From Bimastos eiseni (taxonomy: Eukaryota > Annelida > Clitellata > Crassiclitellata > Lumbricidae): DNA of 64,000 nt. A program made the translations under genes and the position numbers. Position 1 is the stretch's first letter. Each line of letters starts with the position of its first letter. This document shows, in pieces, positions 44,514-54,591 of this stretch. The notes below the pieces were generated by a model, which saw only the letters and a list, made by a program, of their open reading frames with translations, ran no database searches and was not told where the DNA came from. The stretch is taken from positions 38,281,439-38,345,438 of the forward strand of contig OY365806.1 in assembly GCA_959347315.1 (NCBI GenBank), written 5' to 3'.

Positions 44514-47447
44514 TATCTTCCGTTCCGTCCGCGACAGTATATAAAATCTACGAAATTTTCAATTCAGCGATTCATAAATTCGCAAAGTGGTAGAAGGATA
44601 CATTTCCAAATAATCAAAGAAAAAGGTGAGTGAGAAGCTAGAAGAATTGAAAGCAAAAGTTAGCTCCATATTCAGAAAAAATAATAAACATAATTTCGAG
44701 ATTCAGCAGACGGCGTCAACCATAAAAGGCTTCACTATGCAGAACACTATTAATGAAGCTGAAGGAATCGACGCCATGTCTTTTTTTAACATCGTTCAGC
44801 CCCAGGTAGTTAGCCTGTTGTCTGGAAATCGGCAGACAAAAGTCAATATAGCTCTCACCTGTACAATGGAACGCATTGATATGAAAACTGGGCAAGTAGA
44901 TTCTTGTAATTTTCCATTCGTCTCTAAGACTGAAGTCGTTTTGATGCAACCTACCCGCAAGAAATATTTAATAATGGGAGATACAAAATCTTAGAGTCTA
45001 CGGCTAGCTTCCAGATGCGTGGGAGTAACTGGAGACTCAGAGCTGCTGTGAAATTGGATATCAACACGATTGTTTATAAACCGTTTAAAGGTTATTCTTA
45101 TATTAAACTACCGAAGAATTTAGTGAATAAAAAAGCTATTGTCAATATGAAGAACGAAGACGATGAATGTTTCAAGTGGGGCATTGCGAGAGCGTTACAC
45201 CCAATGGACAGCCATCATGAAAGAATAACGAGAAAATTGATAAAACAATCCGAGGAGTTAATTGGATCGACATCGAATTCCCAGTTTCTGCAGATGCCAA
45301 CGTGATGAATAAGTTCGAGAAGAACAACAATGATTGGCTTAACGTTTTGGATACGAAAGCGGTGTATTTCCAATTTATGTGACGAAGCAGTCGCAGGAGA
45401 CTGAAATAGTCAACCTATTACTCATTTCTGACGGAGAAAGTAAGCATTATTGTTAATGCTTAATGATTGGCTTAACGTTTTGGATACGAAAGCGGTGTAT
45501 TTCCAATTTATGTGACGAAGCAGTCGCAGGAGACTGGAATAGTCAACCTATTACTCATTTCTGACGGAGAAAGTAAGCATTATTGTTGGATAAAGAACTT
45601 TGACAGACTGATGGCGGCAAGGACGGAGAAATCCCATAATTCGATGCATCACTGTAAAAGATGTTTCATCGGTTACAGAGAGATAGAGTCATTGAATAGA
45701 CATGACGAGTAATGCTCGTAGAATAACGCTCAAAGAATAGAACTTCCAGAATCGGGAACCACGTTGAGATTTAATAATTATTGTAGCTCAATGATAGTTC
45801 CTTTTATCGTGAACGCCGATTTCGAATGTTTCATCAAACCGATCGACCCGCGTCAACCAGACCCTCGCGTGTCCTACACCAATAGGTACCAAAAACAAAC
45901 CTCCAGCTCTTTTTTTTATTACGTGAAATTCTCCGACGATAGCTTGCATACGCAAGACCCCGTGACTTTCTCGTCTAAAGGCGAAGACGACGACGTTGCT
46001 CAGATATTCGTAGATACTCTTACAAGGAATATAATAGAAATATATAATCGATTCAAATTTTCCAAGGATATGATATTCGGAGAGGAAGAAGAGGCACTAT
46101 ACGACTCGGCTACCGATTGTCATATCTGTGGAGGTGAGTTAGGAAAAGATCGAGTAAGAGTTCATTGTCATCTCACCGGCAAATTCAGAGGCACCGCTCA
46201 CAGCAAGTGCAATCTAAAATATAATGTTCCAAAGTTTATCCCGGTGGTCCTTCACAACCTATTCGGATACGATAGCCACCTATTTATTAAGAAGTTACGA
46301 GGTAACAATAACGAGAATATTACCTGCATTCCCTGCAACGAAGAAAAGAATATATCTTTTAGCAGAGAGGTTGTAGTTGATAAGTTTTTAAATAAAGAAA
46401 ACAAAGAAATCATCGTTAAGCGCACATTACGTTTTAATAGACAGTTTTAGATTCATGGCATCAAGTCTCGACGCTTTATCGAGGAACCTGAGCACAGATC
46501 AGTACGTAGTGCATCACGAAAACTTGAAGCTGTACGAAGCCTTAAGTTTGAAGGTAACCAAAATTCATCGAGGGATAAAATTCGAAGAAAACGCTTTGTT
46601 GAAAAAGTAAATCGATCTGAATACCGAGTTGCGAACAAAAGCCGCCAACGATTTTGAGAACGATTTTTGTAACTGATGAATAATAGCGTGTCTGGGAAGG
46701 CTTATGTAAAAATCCATATCGTGTGGACACAAAATTGGTTTGCGACGAGAAGCAAGCCATTGAGTTAGCGGCGAAACCGAATTACGTATGGCGAACCATT
46801 TTCGATGAGAATCTAATCGCAATTGACATGAAAAGAGCGAAACTGTATTACAACAAACTGATGTATCTAGGTATGTGCATCCTCGATTTGAGCAAAACGA
46901 TGTACGACTTTCACTACAGTTACATCAATAAGAAATACCACCATAGAGCTAAATTGCTATATACCGATATGGATTCGCTGGCTTATGGAATCAAAACCGA
47001 TGATTTTACGCGGATATCGCAGAGGATGTTCGAAGTAGATTCGATGCCAGCGAATATCCTAGAGACCATCCTTCTGGAATCGAAACCGGAATCAACAAGA
47101 AAGTCATTGGCATGTTCAAAGACGAAGCCGGTGGAAAACAGATCGAAGCATTTGTAGATTTGAAATCGAAGCTGTACTCGTACAGAATGGCTGAAGAGGA
47201 TTATAAGAAATGTGAAGGCGTTAAGAAGAGCGTCGTCAAGAGGACAATTGCTCACGACGATTACAAGGACTGTCTATTCACCAAAAGAAAACAATGGAGG
47301 AAAATGAACGTCATACTGTCGCATCTTCACGACGTCTATGTCGAAGAGGTGAACAAAGTTGCGATGTCTGCGGACGACGATAAGCGAGAAATCCAGGACG
47401 ATGGAATTAGCACGTTGGCATGCGGACATTACTCCATGCGCTCATAA
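44514..47447 (+). pseudogene. Copy C protein-primed DNA polymerase B, core deleted
   Basis: The leader region starts KIYEIFNSAIHKFAKW; the SAP-like start seen in copy A is gone. It continues KLEELKAKVSSIF, MRGSNWRLRAAVKLDINTIV, NMKNEDDECFKWGIARALHP and a zinc-finger-like CKRCF...H. The exonuclease I motif is FIVNADFECFI (about 45800). The HNH insert is HICGGELGKDRVRVHCHLTG and exonuclease II is LHNLFGYDSHLF. At about 46503 some 724 bases present in copy B (24881-25604) are missing, removing exonuclease III and palm motif A. Motif C reads YTDMDSLAY instead of DTDS. The C-terminal MFKDEAGGKQIEAFVDLKSK to STLACGHYS is well kept. Confidence 0.9.
45331..45587. repeat. 124-bp tandem duplication in the copy C polymerase
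   Basis: Bases 45331-45454 are repeated at 45464-45587 with one difference (GACTGAAATAG against GACTGGAATAG). The near-identity shows a recent event that breaks the frame. Confidence 0.95.
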
Positions 47448-47479
47448 TGAAAGGACCCGCTAAATATAAAATGAGTTTT

Positions 47480-47904
47480 AACAGTAACAAAAATACGATG
47501 TTTGCGGTGTGACGTTACCAAATATACCCTTGTCGAACGTACATCTGATCGATGCTGCGAAGCGATTAAAGATTCATCATTTTAGAGGCGTCTTCTTGTG
47601 GGACGAGTTACCAAAGAGACCACCGAAAGAGATCAAGTGCGGTATCCTAAATCTAGACGATACCAGTGGGAGAGGAACTCATTGGACGTGCTGGATCAAA
47701 CGTGCCAACGAAAAAATATATTTCGATAGCTATGGGTTATGTCCTCCGAACGAGCTGCTGAGGTATTTACCTAGGTGCGTGCTTTACAACAGTGAACGAA
47801 TATTCGTTTTGTATAGTGTTTTGCGGACATTTGTGTTTGTGCGTGTTAAAGCGTACGATGAATGACGGTTGTTATTTTCAACAAGTTTTAAACGATTTGC
47901 ATTG
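47480..47904 (+). pseudogene. Copy C adenovirus-type cysteine protease, frameshifted
   Basis: The His motif GTHWTCWIK and the Asp motif IYFDSYGLCPP are in one frame (open at 47509-47865). The Cys motif VFCGHLCLCVL is in another because of a frameshift near 47810. The natural start MSFNS near 47471 is separated by a further frameshift at about 47495. AATAAA follows at 47915-47920. It is a close relative of the open copy B gene at 26551-26988. Confidence 0.85.
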
Positions 47905-47943
47905 AGTTTTTATAAATAAATATGTTCGTATATTAAAACAAAC

Positions 47944-48600
47944 ATGTCAGTCGATAAATTTGGACGTACGGATGCGGAATCTACCCAAAGAGTGGTTTCG
48001 GAAAGTGTTACCCTACCTCAAGCGAGTAATACATTTCTAAGACGAGATGGCTCTAACGCTATGGACGGTGATTTAAACAAGCACGGTAATTCGATAAAAG
48101 GTTTACCGACAACGTATCATCCTCCGTTAGGCGCTCCTGGGCTCGAGTTACCGCTCTAGTAAACGATGCGAGAACGAAAAATACCGCCTCCCCAACTAGT
48201 GATAACCAGCTAGTTAATAAGAGACACGTCGACGAAATGATCGCTAGACGTTACGTGACCGCCTACCATGACTTAGAAGAAATCGACAATCGATGGTCTT
48301 ACTTAAGTGGCCAGCGCGAGCGCATATCGCACCGCTGGTTTGGTTGAATTCGAGCCTTGGAGAGCGTTTCAAAACTTAAATTCTTACCCAATGTGTTGGA
48401 TCGTTGATGCACCGACCAATGTTTGGATTCAGATGAAATATCCGGTTCCTTTGTCTATGTCGGGGATTAACATCATTATAAAGTTACAAGTAGCCTTGAT
48501 CTGGATATCGACGACCGACGATTTTAACCGCTCAAATTGTTTGCTCACGTCGAAAACGAACAGCGGGCAAAGGCTTTATGATCGGTCTGTGTGATAATGC
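47944..48600 (+). pseudogene. Copy C fibre-like protein (candidate receptor-binding spike)
   Basis: MSVDKFGRTDAESTQRVVSE opens, and TFLRRDGSNAMDGDLNKHGN follows, a short collagen-free repeat style common in phage and viral tail fibres. After a frameshift near 48145, SDNQLVNKRHVDEMIARRYV continues. At 48340-48480 the frame PWRAFQNLNSYPMCWIVDAP, TNVWIQMKYPVPLS and MSGINI resembles a discoidin (F5/8C-like) sugar-binding fold (trp-rich strand, VWIQ..YP.P). The gene is absent from copy B. It overlaps or converges on the end of the capsid gene. The receptor-binding role is inference from design and position. Confidence 0.5.
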
Positions 48601-49649
48601 TCTGAGTAACGAGTTGATCCATGCCATAGAATTTATCGCTAAACGTCGCCGCATCTCTGTTCGCTCTCGAAAACTTTTGATTCGGGAACGAGAGGTTGTA
48701 GTCGACCGCCGGATATCCTTCCTGGTTCATCATCATGCACATTTTTTTGAGATCGCAATGATAGAAAATCGATAGATTGGCTTCTTGATCGCCACTCCGA
48801 TTCGTCTGAAGTCCTACGATGATATATATCGGTGTTTCAGAAACCGTCTTAATGCCTATACGCCAACTGAACGTAGTCGCTTGAGTAAGCGATATGGTTT
48901 CGTATTGATGGGCGCGATAGGCTACGGGCACCGCCGATTTTGCTTTGATCGTTTTATACAGCTGCATTCTGTCCATGTCCCACGGAGTCACGTGCGGCAT
49001 AAACCACATGGTTTACTTTTCCAGCATTGACTGCGTTAGCATTATAAATAGCATCGTCGTCAGATTTACGAACTATCGCTAATGGCAGTTTCATATCAAA
49101 GATGATCTTATCGCAGAATCCGAAAATGTGCTTGAGAGGCACGACGAAACTGAACGTGCCTGTAGCCGTCGATTTCTTAATGAGATACGCTTGTCTGATT
49201 GCAAATCTCGAGCTATCCGCTATAGCGGCAGTCACCGTGGTATCTTTTGTCCACAGTTGGTTAAGACCTTGCGTGAGAGCAAAGTCGTTTGAATTTTTCA
49301 GTAAAGCCAGCATCGTCGTGGCTTGTCCCGGATGATAAACCGATTCGATGTCTTGACTCGAAGGAGCATACGATATCTGGTTGAACAGATGCACGAGTCC
49401 GTGGTTGGTGATGGCTACGGCGTCGTCATTGATGTACGCTGTTCCTTCAGCTTTCGTCAGCATTCCTTCGAATAACAGGTACGTCTCTGAATGGATGGCT
49501 AAACAGAAGTTGAAGTTCAATGTTCATACGAATCTCGCCGGCGCTGTTTAGATTCGTTCTAGCTACCGGCTCATATTCGTGTCATTCGTATTCTCGATTC
49601 CCTCGTCTGTTAGGGGAACGTCAGTAAATCTTAAAATATCTGATTGCAT
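48470..49649 (-). pseudogene. Copy C major capsid protein candidate
   Basis: From the ATG at 49649 (MQSDILRFTDVPLTDEGIE) an early frameshift near 49580 leads to a long frame. It carries LLFEGMLTKAEGTAYINDDA, HLFNQISYAP, YHPGQATTMLALLKNSNDFA, GTFSFVVPLKHIFGFCDK, VRKSDDDAIYNA, MPHVTPWDMDRMQLYKTIKA, YRAHQYETISLTQATTFSW and NLSFPNQKFSRANRDAATF. CLFVFDVSKQFERLKSSVVD then ends the recognisable part. Two or three frameshifts are present. This is the same family as 27000-27890 in copy B. Its length (about 380 codons) is below the usual DJR capsid size because the C-terminal part is lost or overwritten by the fibre gene boundary. Confidence 0.75.
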
Positions 49650-49836
49650 GTTTTAAATAAGATAGGATATTATTTTTAAACAATGTTCATCCCGGTCCAA
49701 TTTAAACGTCGCACAAGGTCTTGGACAGTTATAGCGTTCGATTTTTGGTTCGGTATTCTGGAACCGTACCAGCCAGTAAATTATTTATGTTTATATCTTC
49801 GTTGTTGTTGTTGTTGTTACCTTGCCCGTCGCTTAA

Positions 49837-50166
49837 TCACGCTAAGGATTCCACGCCCTTTTGGGTAAGCGGAGGCCGTATCTCCTGTTGTGATGGCGTT
49901 AATTTAGGATTTACTAGTTTAGCCACGGATTTATCCACCAATCGCTTTCCGCCTTCGATAGCTGCAGTCTTTCCAACCGCGGTAGATATTGCCTGTTTCC
50001 CGATCTCTTTCCTGGCATCTTTTCCGGGGTTTAACGCGGACGATGCAATTCGTTTAGCTTCATCAGATGCGAACATTCTGTTACAAAATCCGGTTATCGT
50101 GTCGAACATTCCCGATCCACTAATAATGTATTGTTTCTTAAACCTTCCTTTGGTAACGATCAGCAT
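49837..50166 (-). CDS. Copy C small Ala/Lys-rich virion-type protein
   Basis: The 109-codon open frame starts LIVTKGRFKKQYIISGSGMF and continues DTITGFCNRMFASDEAKR, AGKDARKEIGKQ and AAIEGGKRLVDKSVAKL. It is about 75 percent similar to 28062-28373 in copy B and overlaps the stop of the next upstream gene by a few bases, as in compact viral-type gene clusters. The function is unknown. Confidence 0.62.
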   Translation of the reverse strand: MLIVTKGRFKKQYIISGSGMFDTITGFCNRMFASDEAKRIASSALNPGKDARKEIGKQAISTAVGKTAAIEGGKRLVDKSVAKLVNPKLTPSQQEIRPPLTQKGVESLA

Positions 50167-51062
50167 TTTAAAAATCGCATCATAATGTTTTTATATCCGT
50201 CTTTATCGATAGAGCTTTGACGTAGCAATTCGTCGCATAGATCGACAATCTCGTTTCTTAATCCCGTGTTGCCCGCTTCGAAGCTAGCCATTCGTAGACC
50301 AAACATATCTATCAATGCATTAGGATCTTGTGGGAGACCGACGACTCCTTTGCCAATCGCGATGATTTTTGTCTTTGCATCCCATATTGGCTTAATGATA
50401 TTTCTATACTTTCTGCTCTTGGACGATTTAGGTCTGTTCGGATTGTCCGGTTGCCTGATGGCTTTCGTCGATTCAAAAATCTTCTCGTGCTCGAGATCGT
50501 TTTGACCGTATACCGACTTGTTTTGGACTCTTCATCGTTAATAACTCCCAGAGCCCTGGAGTTCCCGAGTACGTAGATTCACCAACCGTTATATCGTCTC
50601 CTTGAATCATAATTGGACTGTATCTGATGGAAAACTTTCCGTCTCTAGAGTTTATACCAAAATTAGTAGCTGTTGCCTTTTGTTCCAGGCGTATTCTTTT
50701 AAATACACCTCGCATTTAACTCTTGTCGCGTTATCTCCTAATTCTAGAGTTCCGATATCCAAAACGGGATCATCGTCGTACGCTTCTATCGATGGGTACT
50801 GCGGAAATTGGACAGCTTTTACCGATGACGATAACGCCGCTGCTAACGGCCGGAGAGCTTCAACAGTTGCTGTTGAGCTTTGTTTTAAGTTACCTAACTC
50901 CTTGAAAATTTCAGACTGAGAGTTGATGATGGGTTTGTACGCCTTTCTTAATTCTCGCTGTAGCCAAATATCACCCAATAACGAGTCTTGCTTAATGTTT
51001 TTCTTCAATTCGTTGTACTGTTTGACGATAAAGTCTCGTTTCGCAGGATCCGTAATTTTCAA
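50161..51062 (-). pseudogene. Copy C conserved Maverick gene (GTPGLWEL family)
   Basis: The N-terminal frame (50652-51062) is MKITDPAKRDFIVKQYNELK then LQRELRKAYKPIINSQ and VQFPQYPSIEAYDDD, a predicted coiled coil with a proline-rich link. After a frameshift near 50700, KFSIRYSPIMIQGDDITVGE and STYSGTPGLWELLTMKSPK follow. After another near 50470, PNRPKSSKSRKYRNI, KPIWDAKTKIIAIGKG and LPQDPNALIDMFGLRMAS lead to the end. Homologues sit between capsid-type genes in Mavericks of cnidarians and other invertebrates, so it is probably a structural protein, but no function is known. Confidence 0.7.
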
Positions 51063-51114
51063 TAACCACAGTTTTTATTTGGTATTTATTTGGCATTATT
51101 TAGCATAATGTTTT

Positions 51115-51245
51115 AACACAAGCGTAGAACGTAGAACCCAACGTAAAACTCAACGTAGAACCCAACGTAAAACCCAACGTAAAACCCAGCCTAGAACGTA
51201 GGCGCAGAACCCTAAGTAAAACGTAAACGTGTTCTACGTTAACCC
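51115..51245. repeat. AACGTAGAACCC minisatellite
   Basis: About ten units of (C)AACGTA(G/A)AACCC between two genes of copy C. Copy B lacks this part. Confidence 0.85.
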
Positions 51246-51608
51246 CTTTTTCAACGCGTCAAATGTCTCGAGTTCTCGTTGCATTAACGAATATTCCTCG
51301 TTCGAGATACTTCCGTCTTCTAAGGCATTCGAAACGAGCCCACCGATCATATTGAGGTTTGTCTCCCCTGACGTCTCGATCCTTTCGTGTTTCGTTAATT
51401 TTGGCTTTAGTTTTTGGTTGATTAGACCACCTACAACACCCATCGTGCCAGCTACTGAAGCCACTACTCCCGCAGCCATCGCAAGCGGTTCTGCAATCCC
51501 AGTACCTAGCAAACTGACCCCTGTCATAGCGAGCGCTGTCGTAGATATTGTTAGGCAGTTTTTCAACGCGTTGATTATCTTCACACTTCTACGGTACTTT
51601 TTACTCAA
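51234..51608 (-). CDS. Copy C small membrane-type Maverick protein (SKKYRRSVKI family)
   Basis: 124 codons, with the same sequence as 28675-29058 apart from a few changes; the C-terminus differs after ELETFDA (LKKGLT here). Two hydrophobic segments precede a charged helical end. It is part of the 1478-base block shared with copy B. The upstream frame is broken as in copy B. Confidence 0.65.
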   Translation of the reverse strand: MSKKYRRSVKIINALKNCLTISTTALAMTGVSLLGTGIAEPLAMAAGVVASVAGTMGVVGGLINQKLKPKLTKHERIETSGETNLNMIGGLVSNALEDGSISNEEYSLMQRELETFDALKKGLT

Positions 51609-52731
51609 CGCTGCTCTTTTATTGAGTTCTCGAGCTATCTCTTCTGAAATTTCAGTGATTTTTTAAAGTCGTTACTCGGGCGCATGTCCATCGACTTCAT
51701 CTGTCGTAAAGCATGGTTTCTCGCGTTTTACTCTTTCCATCTTTTCTTTTAATTAGTTAACGAATATCTTATCTTCACACCTCTACGGTATTTTTTACTC
51801 ACCGCCGCTCTTTTATCGAGTTCTCTAGTTATCTCTTCTGCAATTTCGGTGATTTTTTAAAGTCGTTACTCGGGCGCATGTCCATCGACTTCGTCTGTCG
51901 CGTTTTACTCTTTCCATCTTTTCTTTTAATTTAGTCGATACATTATCTTAAGTATCAATCGAAGTAATAAACGAGTTATTTTACGTGGCAAAATGGGCCT
52001 CCTTCGATTATGGTAACTACGGAATCTGAGTTGTTTTGAATCGCAATCGTGAAATCGTCAACGGTTTCAGCATACGTTCCGTCATGAATGATGCATCCGA
52101 CTGCTTTGATATTCTGTCTCAATGAAACCAGGTTCACTCCTCTAGCCATTCGCACTCCTATTCCTAGCGCTAACGTGATCGTCTCTCAAGGCTGAATCGT
52201 AATTCACTTTGAGCAAATATCTCCTATCTTTGTCCTCCGTGCAGTCTTGTGTACCACTTGTGTTTTCGGTCTCCAATCCGGCTGAGTTCTAAACGAACTC
52301 GGACGAGCGGGTTTTGTATACCCCATTTTGTGTATTGGTCATGACATTTTATCGATAGGAAATTTGATTTTATAGCAACCACCCGAGAATTGGAATGTTT
52401 TGGAACGGCGAATGAAGACCGAGGATAAGTCCTCTTACTAGATTTGCGAACACAGGACCATTACGGATATAGATTCCTTGTCCTGCGTTCTCTAATCCTT
52501 TTTCCGTCCACGGTTGCATGTAAGGGCCCTCGGCGTGACATACAATCTTTATGTTGTCACCTCCTCTTTTGATGTATTTAGTTCAACCGCCCGAACAGCT
52601 TATTTTGTCTATAACTTTCGACTCAGTCGATGCGCCTATACCGGTTAAAGCTCCCGTCTCCAATTTAGGTAATACGCTCAATAGAAGGAATCTACCTGCA
52701 GTTGCTAGAAAGGCTAGTATGGAGCCGATAA
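51254..52731. repeat. 1478-bp block almost identical to copy B 28704-30181
   Basis: Same length and about a dozen differences by eye. Even the internal 185-bp duplication (51578-51935) and the same stops are shared. Sequence on both sides is much more diverged between the copies. Confidence 0.88.
51950..52350 (-). pseudogene. Copy C small gene, possibly dUTPase-fold
   Basis: Same content and same stops as 29400-29800: GIGVRMARGVNLVSLRQNI, GCIIHDGTYAETVDDFTI and NNSDSVVTIIEGGPFCYV. The dUTPase comparison rests on motif spacing only. Confidence 0.4.
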
Positions 52732-52978
52732 ATTCACCTTCGACTTTCGCATTATGCATCAATTGCGCTTTATTCATTTAATCGGCGTGCCCGTTCCACC
52801 CTGATAGGCTTTGGCTAACATATTGACCTGCGCATGGGTAAGAGCTAAAACGTGTTCGCAGTGTATATCTCCGGGACTTAGCCTGATGCTTTTGCCGGTT
52901 TCCGATTGAAGCGATCTTTTAATTTTATCCTTTTACCCCTCAGAAATATTAACTTCTATGTTTACGTATCGACTCATT
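52370..52978 (-). pseudogene. Copy C two small tail/core-type genes
   Basis: From 52978 MSRYVNIEVNISEG, a TAA, then KIKRSLQSETGKSIRLSPGD, LALTHAQVNMLAKAY and GTGTPIK end at about 52780. One base later MNKAQLMHNAKVEGEFIGSI begins (52777) and runs, with one TGA near 52584, through GQGIYIRNGPVF to PFQNIPILGWLL and the TAA at 52370-52372. In relatives these two parts are one protein or adjacent genes. The hydrophobic GALTG stretch suggests contact with membrane or capsid interior. Copy B has only the second part, cut by a LINE. Confidence 0.65.
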
Positions 52979-52989
52979 TTACATTAGAC

Positions 52990-53806
52990 AGATATAAACT
53001 TCTAATACTCTCACACTTCTCTGATATGAAACCTTATAGATAACTCCTCTCGCCTTGGGGTTAATCAGTTTAGCTTTCTGATATGTAAGCGTCGTTTCCA
53101 TCGACGAAAGCGTTGACAGAGTGACAGGGAGGTATATCAAATTTGTCGGTGCTTCGACGACCTTGTACCCGGTCCTACGTTCGGGAAAAAATAACGTTTT
53201 CAGTCGTTCAATTCGTATACGAAGTTCCGATGATATCGCTCGTTATCCGTAAACTTGTAATACTCATTATATCGTCTAAGTACTCCCGATTCGTTGTAAC
53301 ACGACGTATATCTTTGGCTTTTGAACCGGAAAATCGTTCTGATAGAGTTCGGGGTCGTAAAATCGACCACGTAATTCCCCGCTACGTTCTAAACAGTCTT
53401 TAGCGTATTGTTGTTAGCTTCCAACCCGATAGTGTAAGTATCGCTTTGAATGTCGTAATGTCCAACTTCTTTCATGATTCTCTAGTCGTATTTGTTTATA
53501 TCCGTGATTTCGTAGCAGCAGTTCCTTCTGGAACATCCAAGTTAAACCACGTTTTTTCGGATGGTGATCCGATGAATATCTTAAGTTGTTGTTCGTCGCG
53601 TCGATATTTGGCCAAGAGTAGTACGTTTCGAGATTGACTAGAGTCATTTCATACTTTTTATTTATGTTGATCTTGTTCAACGGATTGAATCGAGTCCTTA
53701 TTCGCGTACTCTTTTCGATCAACAAAATGTATAACGACGACTTTGGCTCCGTGTTACGAGTCGTCGTTTCCGTATTGTTAACGACCTTTTGAAGAAGAGA
53801 TTCCAT
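52990..53806 (-). pseudogene. Copy C minor-capsid (penton-like) candidate
   Basis: The ATG at 53806 opens MESLLQKVVNNTETTTRNTE, then NKKYEMTLVNLETYYSWPNI and DATNNNLRYS. Frameshifts near 53570 and again near 53300 break it; the recognisable later parts (the GFNG-like region and YSFFPN/PGTRS region near 53150-53200) are in other frames. The end near 52990 reads KVSYQRSVRVLEVYI. It is more decayed than copy B 30487-31272. Confidence 0.62.
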
Positions 53807-53824
53807 TGCTTTTATTATACACTT

Positions 53825-54549
53825 TTAGGAGGATATGTAAAATTCATCGAAACCGCATCTATACTTTCCCTTGTTCTTTTCGCTCGTTTGACCAATCGCT
53901 ACAAATCCGTGAGAAAGTTTCCACGCTATCTCGTATAGTTTTTTATTCTCCTCCTCAGGCATGTCCGTACTCACGTGATAGTTATAGACGTGATTAATAT
54001 TTTTCTGGTCTTGAGGAAACAAACAGATAAAGTTTGCATTCTCTCTGATCAACTGTCTTGGCAGTTTGAAATAGTTATGTGCGAGGTAATAGTTATCCAC
54101 GCTGCTATGCCTTCCTCTAATGTAATACGTCTCGCTTTTGTTTGGTTTTTCTAACGGCAATTCGTCGAAAATCATCAGGTTCGTCTTTTCGCGTTCTAAC
54201 TCTCTCGGGTCTAGTACGTCTTCCGACAATTCGAAGAACTTGCAATTCATATCGGATTTTTTATATAATTGTTGCTTAGCCATTTTCTCAACTATGCATG
54301 CCGGAGATACGCTGAGTCTCATAATCTCGTCTTGACTAGCGAATAATCGGATGATCGCTTCTTTCGGTATCCTTTCTTCGAATGTTTTCTTGAGTATTTT
54401 ATGCTTTGGTTGAAAGAGAGATCTTCCAAATACTTGTAGGTTATTGTAGTCTAACCATCCGGGACTAAGAAGTAAATTAAGCAGCAGAGTCGTACTACCA
54501 CATCCAGATTATCCTACGAATCGTTCCACGATAAATCTTTCACTTCCAT
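53825..54549 (-). pseudogene. Copy C A32-like packaging ATPase
   Basis: MEVKDLSWNDS is followed by a stop and frame change, then SGCGSTTLLLNLLLSPGWLD: the Walker A motif has Ser in place of the catalytic Lys. VFGRSLFQPKHKILKKTFEE leads to a long open frame (53825-54322) with Walker B LMIFDELPLEKP, IRENANFICLFPQDQKNINH and SHGFVAIGQTSEKNKGKYRC. It is longer and cleaner than copy B at the C-terminal side, but the Walker A change alone would abolish ATP hydrolysis in this family. Confidence 0.85.
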
Positions 54550-54591
54550 CGTAGTCGTTTTAAATAGAAATAGCATTGTACTTAAAAAAGA

